Source: CBDCWA01 sp046048295 (lineage in GTDB: Bacteria > Pseudomonadota > Alphaproteobacteria > Rhizobiales > Hyphomicrobiaceae). From it: a DNA stretch of 18,722 nt. This document shows positions 8,380 to 15,807 of this stretch, one piece after another (the stretch's first letter is position 1; each line of letters begins with the position of its first letter). The notes beneath the pieces were generated by a model that saw only the letters and a list, made by a program, of their open reading frames with translations, ran no database searches and was not told the origin of the DNA. Where the stretch lies: NCBI GenBank assembly GCA_046048295.1, contig JBJOGJ010000054.1, positions 1 through 18,722 on the forward strand, given 5' to 3'. Both the position numbers and the translations under genes were made by a program.

Positions 8380-9237
8380 TCAGGATTTCCGGGCGGCGGC
8401 GAGCGCGCGCTCAACAAGCGTCTTCAAGAGGCCGCGCCGGTAGGCGGCGCTGGCATGGATATCGTCGGATGGATCTATTTCGGCCGCTGCAGCGCGGGCA
8501 GCCGCTGCGATCGTGTCATCGCCGACAGGCTTGCCTTCGAGTGCAGCCTCCGCAGCTGCAAGCCGGCGCGGCGTGCTTGCCGCACCCAGCACCGCGATAT
8601 GCACATTCTTTGCCGCGCCACCGTCATCGTCATAGGTGAGCGCAACGCCTGCCATTGCGAATGCACCGCGATGCTTGGCAAATTCTAGGAACGCCCACTT
8701 GCGGCCTGCCGGCTGCTTTGGGAACTGCACGCCCGTTATGATCTCATCGGCCTCGAGCGACGTCGTCAATGGCCCGAGAAACAGTTCGCCGGCCGGGATC
8801 GTCCGTTTGCCGTTCTTGCCTGCGACCTCGATCACAGCGTCATACGCGACAGCGATCGCAGGCAACTCGGATGCGGGGTCGGCATTGGCGAGGCTGCCGC
8901 CGGCCGTACCGCGGTTGCGGATCTGATAGTGGGCGATGTGCGGCAGTGCTTCGGCAAGAATTGGCAACTCCTGCTCCAATTGCTTGCATTCGAGGAGATC
9001 GCGCCAGCGGGCCATCGCGCCGACGTGAACGCCATTGCCGTCGATCCGGATGTCTCGCAGGCCCGGAATGCCTGCAAGATCCACTAGCACCTTCGGGTTC
9101 GACAGCCGGAACGCCATTACGGGCAACAGGCTCTGGCCGCCGGCAATGGGGCGCGCGTCGTCGCCGTGCGTAGCGAGAAGGTTAACAGCCTCCTCCACCG
9201 TGGCTGGGCGCTTGTACTGGAAATCGGGTAGTTTCAT
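8380..9237 (-). CDS. FAD-binding medium subunit of Mo hydroxylase
   Basis: This encodes a 285-residue flavoprotein subunit (CoxM-like) that takes electrons from the iron-sulfur clusters and passes them to an external acceptor. The FAD-binding motifs are AGGQSLLP (32-39) and TAGGSLANADPASE (111-124), both at the usual places. The C-terminal domain (about 175-285) is the CO-dehydrogenase flavoprotein C-terminal type. It is the first gene of the minus-strand operon, followed by the 2Fe-2S and two large subunits. The ATG at 9237 has only a weak purine stretch upstream (GGAACGGCACG), so expression may depend on the divergent promoter region 9238-9405. Confidence 0.92.
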   Translation of the reverse strand: MKLPDFQYKRPATVEEAVNLLATHGDDARPIAGGQSLLPVMAFRLSNPKVLVDLAGIPGLRDIRIDGNGVHVGAMARWRDLLECKQLEQELPILAEALPHIAHYQIRNRGTAGGSLANADPASELPAIAVAYDAVIEVAGKNGKRTIPAGELFLGPLTTSLEADEIITGVQFPKQPAGRKWAFLEFAKHRGAFAMAGVALTYDDDGGAAKNVHIAVLGAASTPRRLAAAEAALEGKPVGDDTIAAAARAAAAEIDPSDDIHASAAYRRGLLKTLVERALAAARKS

Positions 9238-9405
9238 GAGTACGTGCCGTTCCGGTTTTTTTGCTTCTTGGGATAATCGAGGTAAGGCATGGCGAATGCG
9301 GCGACACTTTTGGGAAATCCTGGCCGCCTGTCAATGCCTGGCCGCCATTGCCAATCGCCCGCTTCGCGATCATAACTGGCTCAAATGACGGAGGACCAGA
9401 AAACC
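9238..9405. promoter_or_regulatory. Divergent promoter region with an 18-bp-spaced direct repeat
   Basis: These 168 bases separate the Mo hydroxylase operon (minus) from the decarboxylase-like operon (plus). A ten-base word, CCTGGCCGCC, occurs at 9319-9328 and again at 9337-9346, start to start 18 bases. Between the copies lies TGTCAA (9329-9334), which is TTGACA when read on the minus strand and could be a -35 box for the hydroxylase operon. No convincing -10 box follows. The repeat may be an operator. No regulator gene is in the window. Confidence 0.35.
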
Positions 9406-10395
9406 ATGTCATCGCGCATTCCACTCACGCTCGCTGTCGGCAACTACGAGATCACCCGCCCCATCATCGACGGCACGGTCAAGGTGGATGGCGTCGATCT
9501 GACGGTGCTGTCAGCCATGGATTCGACGACGCGGCATCATCGCGCGCTGAAGACCAACGAGTTTGACATTGCCGAGGTATCCTCTTCCTCTTTCATCACC
9601 GGACGCGACCAGGACATGCCCTACATCGGCATACCGGTCTTCCCGCACCGGAGGTTCCGCCACGCATTCGTGTTCATCAACACGGGCAAGGGCATCAAGG
9701 AGCCGAAGGCCCTGATCGGGCGCAAGGTCGGTCTCAAGGCGTATCAGGCGAGCGCCGTCCTTTGGTTGCGGGGCATCCTCGAGCACGAGTACGGCGTGCC
9801 GCACCGGTCCATCAAATGGTTCACCGATCTCGACGAGCACGTGAAATTCACGCCCCCCGAAGGGCTCCATCTCGAGCGCATCCCGGACGACAAGTCGGCC
9901 GAGGACATGCTGGCCGAGGGCGAACTCGACGCGTTGCTCCATCCCGACCTCATCGAACCGTTGAAGCGCAAGGACCCGCGCGTCGGACGGCTGTTCCCCA
10001 ACTACCGGGACGAGCAGGTCGCCTACTACAAGAAATCCGGCATTTTCCCGATCATGCACCTGATCGCCATCCGGCGAGACATCGTCGATCGCTATCCCTG
10101 GCTGCCGGTCAACCTCTACCAGGCGTTCAACCAGGCCAAGGCAACGGCGATGCGCCGCATGGAGAACCCGCGGATCGTACCGCTCGTCCTGTACCGCGAG
10201 TACTGGGAGGAGCAGGAGGAGATCTTCGGCCATGATCCCTGGCAGTACGGGCGCACGGCAAGCAATGAGAACAATATCGGCCAGCTCCTGCAGTACGCCC
10301 ATGAGCAGGGCCTCACCCGCCGCCTGCTCGGCTGGGATGATCTGTTCATCAACGTCTCCGCCGGCGCGAAGCGCGACGACGTGTTCCGATTCTGA
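9406..10395 (+). CDS. 4,5-dihydroxyphthalate decarboxylase (Pht5)-like / periplasmic-binding-fold protein
   Basis: This encodes about 329 residues, matching the length of the Pht5 decarboxylase family, which uses the type II periplasmic binding protein fold. Family features are LAVGNYEITRPIIDG near the start, FDIAEVSSSSFI, an IPVFPHRRFRHAFVFIN segment, and GRKVGLKAYQASAVLWLRG followed by LEHEYGV. There is no signal peptide, which argues for a cytoplasmic enzyme and not a transporter binding protein. I chose the ATG at 9406 because GGAGGAC lies about 11 bases upstream. An in-frame ATG at 9385 lacks a ribosome site. It shares a divergent promoter region with the Mo hydroxylase and is 14 bases from the AzlC gene, so it may decarboxylate a hydroxylated aromatic acid. 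Automatic annotation may call it an ABC substrate-binding protein. The exact reaction is inferred. Confidence 0.75.
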   Translation: MSSRIPLTLAVGNYEITRPIIDGTVKVDGVDLTVLSAMDSTTRHHRALKTNEFDIAEVSSSSFITGRDQDMPYIGIPVFPHRRFRHAFVFINTGKGIKEPKALIGRKVGLKAYQASAVLWLRGILEHEYGVPHRSIKWFTDLDEHVKFTPPEGLHLERIPDDKSAEDMLAEGELDALLHPDLIEPLKRKDPRVGRLFPNYRDEQVAYYKKSGIFPIMHLIAIRRDIVDRYPWLPVNLYQAFNQAKATAMRRMENPRIVPLVLYREYWEEQEEIFGHDPWQYGRTASNENNIGQLLQYAHEQGLTRRLLGWDDLFINVSAGAKRDDVFRF

Positions 10396-10409
10396 GGCAG
10401 TTGCCTGAA

Positions 10410-11132
10410 ATGGACCGCCCCGAACCGGGTCCCGCTGGCCAACTCACGCGCGCCAACCTGCTGGCTGGCGCCAGTGCCTGCATGCCACGCGCGGGTGGCG
10501 TGATCGTCTATGGCATCGCCATGGGCGTGGCGGCGGACGCCGCGGGGCTCTCGCTTCCCGAGGCACTACTATTCAGCGGTCTTGTCAATGCCGGTGCCGC
10601 ACAGTTCGCGGCGCTGCAGATCTGGACCGCCGATGTCGCACTGCTGACAATGGCGCTGGCGGTGGCGACCATGAACGCGCGCTACCTGTTGCTTGGAGCT
10701 GCCCTTCGTCCACTGTATGTTGGCCTCCCGCCGGCATTCTCCTACGGTTCGCTCTTCGTGCTCTACGACAACAACTGGGCGCTTGCCATCCAGGAGGATC
10801 GCGAAGGTTCGCGACCGATCGCCTTCTTCCTCGGCGCTGGCATGCTGCTGTGGAGCATCTGGATGGTCGGGACCACCACGGGACACATCTTCGGGCAGCT
10901 CCTGGGTGACGCGCGCCGCTACGGCCTCGACTTCACCTTGCTCGCCTTCTTTTCCGTGCTTGCTGCAACTTTCGCCCGCCACATGAAGGACGCCATACCG
11001 GTCGTTGCCGCAATCGCTGTCGCAGTCGGCTCGCACTTCGCCGGCATTGGGCCGTGGTACATTTTGGCCGGCGCCATCGCCGGCTGCACGGTGGCTGCCC
11101 TGCGACACAGCGATGAGGCGGCAAGGCCATGA
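10410..11132 (+). CDS. azlC: AzlC-type branched-chain amino acid efflux permease
   Basis: This encodes an inner-membrane protein of about 240 residues with the AzlC signatures: GVIVYGIAMGVAADAAGL near the N-terminus, the LVNAGAAQFAALQ segment, and MNARYLLLGAALRP. Several hydrophobic helices follow. AzlC works with the small partner AzlD to export branched-chain amino acids or analogues such as 4-azaleucine. The ATG at 10410 has GAGG at 10394-10397, overlapping the stop of the preceding gene. A TTG at 10401 is a less likely start. It overlaps azlD by four bases (ATGA), typical of this pair. In this catabolic setting its natural cargo could be different, for example an aromatic acid or amino acid. 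Confidence 0.88.
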   Translation: MDRPEPGPAGQLTRANLLAGASACMPRAGGVIVYGIAMGVAADAAGLSLPEALLFSGLVNAGAAQFAALQIWTADVALLTMALAVATMNARYLLLGAALRPLYVGLPPAFSYGSLFVLYDNNWALAIQEDREGSRPIAFFLGAGMLLWSIWMVGTTTGHIFGQLLGDARRYGLDFTLLAFFSVLAATFARHMKDAIPVVAAIAVAVGSHFAGIGPWYILAGAIAGCTVAALRHSDEAARP

Positions 11133-11431
11133 CGGTCCGTCCCGAAATCGTGCTGGCGATCGTCGTCATGGCAATTGCCGCCTACTGCTGCCGCGCCTCG
11201 GGCTTCTTCCTCATGCGCTACGTGACCATCACGCCGCGCCTGCGCACTGCGCTGCAGGCGCTTCCGATGGCTCTCGTCATGTCGGTGATCTCGGTTGGTG
11301 CCGTGAAAGGCAACGTCCCCGAATGGCTCGGCCTCGCGACCGCCTTCGGCATCATGGCCACCTGGCGCAGCGAAACCGCCGCCATCGTTCTGTCCGTCGC
11401 AGTCGTTGGCCTGTCCCGGGCACTTCTTTAG
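11129..11431 (+). CDS. azlD: AzlD-type branched-chain amino acid transport partner
   Basis: This encodes a 100-residue membrane protein with about three to four hydrophobic helices and the AzlD features: YCCRASGFFLMRYV near residues 19-32, LRTALQALPMALVMSV, and a final helix before the C-terminus. AzlD is the small obligate partner of AzlC. The start overlaps the azlC stop in an ATGA, implying coupled synthesis of both subunits. The gene ends only three bases from the convergent Rieske beta-subunit gene, leaving no room for separate terminators. Confidence 0.88.
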   Translation: MTVRPEIVLAIVVMAIAAYCCRASGFFLMRYVTITPRLRTALQALPMALVMSVISVGAVKGNVPEWLGLATAFGIMATWRSETAAIVLSVAVVGLSRALL

Positions 11432-11434
11432 CCG

Positions 11435-11956
11435 TCAGACCGGATAGATCAGTGACGTCGGGATGAGGCTCGAATCGAATACGCAATAGCGCTGCCGAAA
11501 CTTGAGCCCGCCGTCCACGACCACCATCTGGTCGATATAGCGTCCGACGTTGAATACCTGGGTCTTCACGTCACGTGTCGTCTCGAAGACGGCATAGTTG
11601 GAGTTGACCCCCACGGTGTTGCCGTCGATGCCGGTGATGCGGATATCGCCGCTGACGTGGCGATGGCGGCGCGGGGCAAACATCGCCGTCTCCCGGATGT
11701 GGGCTACGCGGTCCAGCATCATGCGGCGATTGGCGCAATACATGACGGCGAGCGGCAGGTTGTTGTCGTAGTTCTCGCGGGGGATCACCTTGTAGATTGT
11801 CTCATCGACGAAGAAATCCGGCCACCTTTCCAGTTCATCGTCGTCGAGTGCGTTCGTGTACGCTGCGAAGGTCTGCGATATGACGAAATGCAGGTCGGCC
11901 AGGCTGGCGGTTCCAAGATTGTCCGGCAGATGCGGCAGTTTCAGTCCGGCGCTCAT
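11435..11956 (-). CDS. Aromatic-ring-hydroxylating oxygenase beta subunit
   Basis: This encodes the 173-residue structural beta subunit of a Rieske oxygenase, of the SnoaL/NTF2-like fold. Typical elements are the helix around LHFVISQTFAAYTNALDDDELERWPDFF and the strand R.RHVSGDIRI, with a C-terminal QRYCVFDSSLIPTSLIYPV-like tail seen in the NagH/AndAd group. It overlaps the alpha gene by four bases (ATGA at 11953-11956), which supports a coupled pair. The beta subunit usually stabilises the hexamer and does not carry the metal centres. Its closest functional relatives are probably the small subunits of salicylate 5-hydroxylase and anthranilate dioxygenase. Exact substrate is unknown. Confidence 0.88.
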   Translation of the reverse strand: MSAGLKLPHLPDNLGTASLADLHFVISQTFAAYTNALDDDELERWPDFFVDETIYKVIPRENYDNNLPLAVMYCANRRMMLDRVAHIRETAMFAPRRHRHVSGDIRITGIDGNTVGVNSNYAVFETTRDVKTQVFNVGRYIDQMVVVDGGLKFRQRYCVFDSSLIPTSLIYPV

Positions 11957-13212
11957 AGTCCCATCACCTCCCGGTAGTACTTGTAGAAGGCTCTCAGCGC
12001 CCCTTCGGTGACGAGCGTATCAGCTTCCTTCGGTTCGCGGCCATCCATCTCGACGACACCGATGAGCCCGTCGTTGGTGTCGATCCCCTCCTGCACGAAT
12101 GCGATGACCTCGCTGTCGTCGAGCGATACATACCCCGCGGGGCCCATGAGGTTTGCCTGCAACAGGCGCTTCTCTGTCAGCTCCGCCGGCTCGTCGGCAT
12201 ATCCGAAGAACGTCCAGTCGAGTTCGTAGGCCGTGAGCCCGCGCGGGATAATGTGGCGCATGGCAAGCGTATTCGACTGCTGCTGGACGATCACCGCCGG
12301 CCAGATGGTCTGAATGACGGCCGTCTCTGGTCCCTTGCCTGCCCACTCGCGCTCGGGCTGGATAAGTTCTGCGCCCTGAAGCGTCATGTCGACCTTGTTG
12401 TGCTTGATCTCCTCCTCGCCGGTACTGTCGACCTGTCCGCCCTTCTGCGACATCAGGCAGGCATGTCGCCCCTTGTCGTCCATCCGCACCCAGGACGGCT
12501 CGGTCGCACGAAACAGCCCGAAGCTGATGAGAAAGTAGTGCAGCAGCGTCGCGTGGTAGGGATCCTTCTGGTTGTCGACATAGAGTTTCCAGTTCGCCGG
12601 GATCTCCTGGCGCATGTAGCCGAGCACCTTCAGCTCACGGCCATCGAAGACACGGTCGTAATAGTGCAGCATCTTCGGGCCGAGGTAGTCCTCGAAGCTC
12701 TCGACCGCCGGATGGAACGACGCCCATATTGCGCCGTTGCGCTCCGTGACCTTCAGCTTCTCGAGACCGTGCTCCTCGAGCTTGAAGTCGGCCGGCATTC
12801 CGCCCTTTTTCTGGAACCCGCGCCTGAAGGGCAGGCCGATGAGGTTGCCCTTGAGGTCATATGTCCACTGATGATAAGGGCACATGAACTCCCTCTGATT
12901 GCCGCGCGGCTTCTGGCAGAACATGACGCCGCGGTGCGCGCAGTTGTTCACGAAGACATTCACCACACCGGCTTCGTCGCGCGTAACGACCACCGGAATG
13001 TCGCCGATGTAGTCACGCTTGAAGTCGCCCGGGTTCGGGATCTCGCAGGACAACCCCACGTAGTTCCACGTAGGCCCGCGAAATATTCTCTCCCGCTCCG
13101 CCTCGTAGAGCTGCTGGTCGGTGAAGATCCACGAGGGCACGCGCGTGGGACCACCTTCGGGCCAGCCTTCGCTGCGCCGGCTTCTGTCCTCGAGCGATCC
13201 GTCTGCTACCAT
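11953..13212 (-). CDS. Aromatic-ring-hydroxylating Rieske oxygenase alpha subunit (anthranilate/salicylate-type)
   Basis: This encodes about 419 residues of a catalytic Rieske oxygenase subunit. The [2Fe-2S] Rieske motif is CAH near residues 91-93 and CPYH near 111-114. The non-haem iron site is DPYHATLLH (about 217-225), giving Asp217, His220 and His225, with a later acidic ligand likely in the LDDSE segment (about 364-368). Phrases such as IFRGPTWNYVGL, GDFKRDYIGD and NLIGLPFRRGF place it in the AndAc/NagG-like family. I chose the ATG at 13212 because GAGGAG lies six bases upstream; an upstream in-frame extension to 13290 has no such support. Electrons must come from a ferredoxin or reductase encoded elsewhere, since none is in this window. 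The substrate is inferred to be an aromatic carboxylate. Confidence 0.9.
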   Translation of the reverse strand: MVADGSLEDRSRRSEGWPEGGPTRVPSWIFTDQQLYEAERERIFRGPTWNYVGLSCEIPNPGDFKRDYIGDIPVVVTRDEAGVVNVFVNNCAHRGVMFCQKPRGNQREFMCPYHQWTYDLKGNLIGLPFRRGFQKKGGMPADFKLEEHGLEKLKVTERNGAIWASFHPAVESFEDYLGPKMLHYYDRVFDGRELKVLGYMRQEIPANWKLYVDNQKDPYHATLLHYFLISFGLFRATEPSWVRMDDKGRHACLMSQKGGQVDSTGEEEIKHNKVDMTLQGAELIQPEREWAGKGPETAVIQTIWPAVIVQQQSNTLAMRHIIPRGLTAYELDWTFFGYADEPAELTEKRLLQANLMGPAGYVSLDDSEVIAFVQEGIDTNDGLIGVVEMDGREPKEADTLVTEGALRAFYKYYREVMGL

Positions 13213-13304
13213 CGGGGTCTCCTCGCTGCTTGCGTTTCCTCTTCCCTGCGCTATCACTACCATCCCCGGATTCAGGCATTCAAGGCGCACACGAAAAACC
13301 GATC

Positions 13305-13760
13305 ATGAGCGAGCAAAAAGATTACTACTTCGAGGATTTCGCGGTTGGCATGAGTTGGCGCTCGGAGCGCTATACGGTCTCTGAAGAAGAGATGCTCGAG
13401 TTTGCCCGGCGCTACGTACCGCTCTCATATCATGCCGACCCCGAAGCCGCGAAGGCGAGCCCTTACGGCGGGCTCATCTCGTCCGGGCACCTCGCAGCAG
13501 GAATAGCCTTCGGCCTCTTCGTGAAGACGGGCGTGCTGGATGCCGCCGCGCAGGGCTCGCCGGGCATGAACGTCCGGTGGGTGCGGCCGATCCGGCCCGG
13601 CGACACGATCTATGTCATCGGGCACGTCAAGCAGGTATCGCCGGCGCAGAAGCCGGGCGGCAAGGACGCCATCAACCTGTTTCTCGAGACCTTCAATCAG
13701 AACGACGAACTCGTTCTGACCCATGACACGCTGAATTTCCTCCGTCGCCGGCCTCTCTGA
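13305..13760 (+). CDS. MaoC-like (hot-dog fold) acyl dehydratase
   Basis: This encodes about 151 residues with a single hot-dog fold hydratase domain. It begins YYFEDFAVGMSWRSERYTV and has the conserved HADPEAAKASPYGGLISSGH segment (about 45-64) that forms the substrate entrance in MaoC proteins. Later comes VRWVRPIRPGDTI. Enzymes of this type add water to enoyl-type thioesters or related compounds. The gene is divergent from the Rieske pair across 92 bases, consistent with shared control and with a step after ring opening. The ATG at 13305 lacks a strong ribosome site, but it gives the normal start. The acyl substrate is not known. Confidence 0.83.
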   Translation: MSEQKDYYFEDFAVGMSWRSERYTVSEEEMLEFARRYVPLSYHADPEAAKASPYGGLISSGHLAAGIAFGLFVKTGVLDAAAQGSPGMNVRWVRPIRPGDTIYVIGHVKQVSPAQKPGGKDAINLFLETFNQNDELVLTHDTLNFLRRRPL

Positions 13761-13770
13761 GCGCTACATC

Positions 13771-14208
13771 TCAGCGGTAGACGAGAACCGGGATGCCGCT
13801 GTGGGTCAGCACTTTTTGGGTTTCACTACCCAGCAGCAGTGCCGACACGCCGCGGCGTCCATGCGACGCCATCACGATCAGGTCGCATTTCTTGTCGTTG
13901 GCCACATCTATGACGCCCTGATAGGGCTGGTCGTGCTCGACGAAGACGGTTTCGCACACGACCCCCGCCGCCGTGGCGGCCTTCTTGATCGGATCGAGCC
14001 GCTCGTCGGCCACTTCCACCATCCACCGTTCGTAGTCCTCGGGCGTCTCGGACAAGACGGCGCCTTCGACCGCCATCATGCGCAACGGCGGCAGCACCGT
14101 AACCCCGGTGAGCTTGGCCCCGAACTGCTTCGCGAGCTCAACAGCGTGCGCGATGGCGCGGCCCGCAAACTCGGTGCCATCGGTTGGCACTAGAATATGC
14201 TTGTACAT
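13771..14208 (-). CDS. Universal stress protein, UspA family
   Basis: This encodes a 145-residue single-domain universal stress protein of Rossmann-like fold. It starts MYKHILVPTDGTEFAGRA, the standard first strand and loop. The nucleotide-binding signature is MASHGRRGVSALLLGSET, which corresponds to the G-2x-G-9x-G-S pattern with the first glycine replaced by alanine, as is common in proteobacteria. The C-terminus is HSGIPVLVYR. ATP binding is therefore plausible. It is convergent with the MaoC-like gene, ten bases away, and is probably unrelated to the catabolic genes. The start at 14208 is well defined, although no ribosome site is strong. Confidence 0.92.
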   Translation of the reverse strand: MYKHILVPTDGTEFAGRAIAHAVELAKQFGAKLTGVTVLPPLRMMAVEGAVLSETPEDYERWMVEVADERLDPIKKAATAAGVVCETVFVEHDQPYQGVIDVANDKKCDLIVMASHGRRGVSALLLGSETQKVLTHSGIPVLVYR

Positions 14209-14424
14209 GGCGCTGATCCTGTTCCTTCATCTCGTTTTTCCCATCCTCGGAGACATCGCTGCTTCCGGCATTGACACAGCGCAATGGTGCGGCCGAACGG
14301 CAACGGTTAACGCGCGGAACGACCGCGCCACCAAACTGCCCCGGCTCGGTCATCTTTTTTCCAAGACGCGGCCACGGTCGGAGAGCGTTCATTGATCAGT
14401 GAAAACTGTTTCGGGATTAGCACA
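14209..14424. other. Gene-free stretch between usp and VWA genes
   Basis: No convincing gene, RNA or repeat is visible here. It is the divergent region of the stress protein (minus) and the VWA protein (plus), so it should contain their promoters. A TTGACA at 14271-14276 lacks a matching -10 box at normal spacing. A T-rich run sits at 14353-14358. A TTG at 14392, preceded by GGAG, could extend the VWA protein by 11 residues. Confidence 0.4.
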
Positions 14425-15762
14425 ATGTATTTACGCAGACTTCTCGTCGCTGCCGTTTCTACGCTGTTTCCTGCCATGGCAACCGCTGCAGCCGCCCCGG
14501 TCACGCTCGAGGCTACCCTCAGCCAGTCCGCCATCCCTCGAGGCGAGCGCACCCGCGTCTACCTCCGTGTCGGTCTGAAGAGCGAGCGCATCCGCAGCAC
14601 GCGCGACCGTGCACCACTCAACGTTGCCCTCGTCATCGACCGCTCGGGGTCGATGTCGGGTCGCAAGATGGATGAGGCCCGGCGCGCGGCCATGATGGCC
14701 GTCGACCGTCTTGGGGAGCGCGACATCATATCGGTCGTCAGCTACGATGACCGCGTCGAGGTCGAAGTACCGGCAACGCGCGCCGGCTCGGGGCGTGACA
14801 TCAAGAGGCGCATCCGCGGACTTTCCGCACGCGGCTCGACAGCCATACACGCGGGCCTTCTCGCTGGCGCCAACGAGGTCCGCAAGTTCAAGTCCCGCGA
14901 CTATGTGAACCGCATCATCCTGCTGTCTGACGGCCTTGCCAATGTCGGCCCGCGCAAACCGAGCGATTTCGAATCTCTCGGGCGCGAACTCGGCACCGAA
15001 GGCATCGTCGTCTCCACGATCGGGCTCGGGCTCGGCTACAACGAGGACCTGATGACGCGACTGGCGCGTGCCTCCGACGGCAATCACGCCTTCGTCCAGG
15101 AACCGCAGGATCTGGCAACCTTCTTCAACAAGGAGTTCGACGACGCCGAGAACATTGTCGCCCAGGATGTCGAGATCATTATCGAGTGCGAGGAGGGCGT
15201 GGTGCCCATGAAGAGCCTCGGACGGGCGGCCCGCATTGAAGGCAACCGCATCGTCTACAAGGTCGGGCAACTCATCGGCGGCAGCGAGCAGGTGCTACTG
15301 GCGGAGGTCGAGACTCCGGAACTTCTCGGCGACAAGCCGGCCAGCATCGCCAATGTGCGCGTCGTCTACCGCAGCGCCGTCAACGACAGGCCGGAAACGG
15401 TGCAGGCTAATGTGGAGGCACGAATCGCAACCGACAAAGACGAAGCCAAGAGCAGCTATCGCAACGAAGTGATCCGCGATGCAACCCTGCTAGAAGCGCG
15501 TGCCCGCAAGGACGAAGCCATCCGCCTGCGCGACGCCGGGCGCCTCGAGGAGGCGAAGCGCAAGTTCCAGGCCAATGCAGCCGAGATATCTGCGCAGCAA
15601 GCGCTTTACGGAATGGCGCCGTCTCCTGAACTTCAGGCGGAGCGCGAAGCAAACGTCAAGGCTTCCGAGATCGACGATCGCGACAGCGCGTCGTGGAACC
15701 TTCAGCGCAAGGAGATGCGCCAGCAGAACAGCAACGTTTCCGGAGGAAAGACCCGCTACTGA
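14425..15762 (+). CDS. Exported von Willebrand factor A domain protein
   Basis: This encodes about 445 residues with a signal peptide (MYLRRLLVAAVSTLFPAMAT, likely cut near residue 24) followed by a VWA domain. The metal-ion-dependent adhesion site is complete: DRSGS (72-76), the threonine of ARGSTAIHAG (T139) and the aspartate of LLSDGLANVG (D169). The N-terminal VIT-like region is short. The C-terminal third (about 330-445) is charged, helical and TPR-like, and could bind partners. Proteins of this kind bind ligands or assemble complexes in the cell envelope, often with divalent metal. The ATG at 14425 was chosen because it starts a clean signal peptide; the TTG at 14392 is an alternative with a better ribosome site. 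It stands alone, and the actual partner is unknown. Confidence 0.85.
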   Translation: MYLRRLLVAAVSTLFPAMATAAAAPVTLEATLSQSAIPRGERTRVYLRVGLKSERIRSTRDRAPLNVALVIDRSGSMSGRKMDEARRAAMMAVDRLGERDIISVVSYDDRVEVEVPATRAGSGRDIKRRIRGLSARGSTAIHAGLLAGANEVRKFKSRDYVNRIILLSDGLANVGPRKPSDFESLGRELGTEGIVVSTIGLGLGYNEDLMTRLARASDGNHAFVQEPQDLATFFNKEFDDAENIVAQDVEIIIECEEGVVPMKSLGRAARIEGNRIVYKVGQLIGGSEQVLLAEVETPELLGDKPASIANVRVVYRSAVNDRPETVQANVEARIATDKDEAKSSYRNEVIRDATLLEARARKDEAIRLRDAGRLEEAKRKFQANAAEISAQQALYGMAPSPELQAEREANVKASEIDDRDSASWNLQRKEMRQQNSNVSGGKTRY

Positions 15763-15772
15763 CCCTCAGGCG

Positions 15773-15807
15773 AGGCCGGCGTGCCGCTTCAACCGATGCG
15801 CCGGCCT
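15773..15807. terminator. Inverted repeat between convergent genes, possible bidirectional terminator
   Basis: AGGCCGGCG (15773-15781) and CGCCGGCCT (15799-15807) form a perfect nine-base stem around a 17-base loop. It lies between the VWA stop (15762) and the methyltransferase, overlapping the methyltransferase stop codon (15789-15791). No T-tract follows on either side, so it would not be a classical intrinsic terminator, but the position between convergent genes supports a termination role. Confidence 0.4.

Noticed and set aside
3140..9237. Aerobic carbon monoxide dehydrogenase operon
   Set aside because: The subunit layout fits, but both active-site loops lack the AYRCSFR signature and its Cys.
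9333..13280. Word CAGGCATT in both divergent control regions (minus strand at 9333-9340, plus strand at 13273-13280) as a shared operator
   Set aside because: By rough estimate, an eight-base match between the two regions on either strand is expected about once in two tries, so it is not significant.
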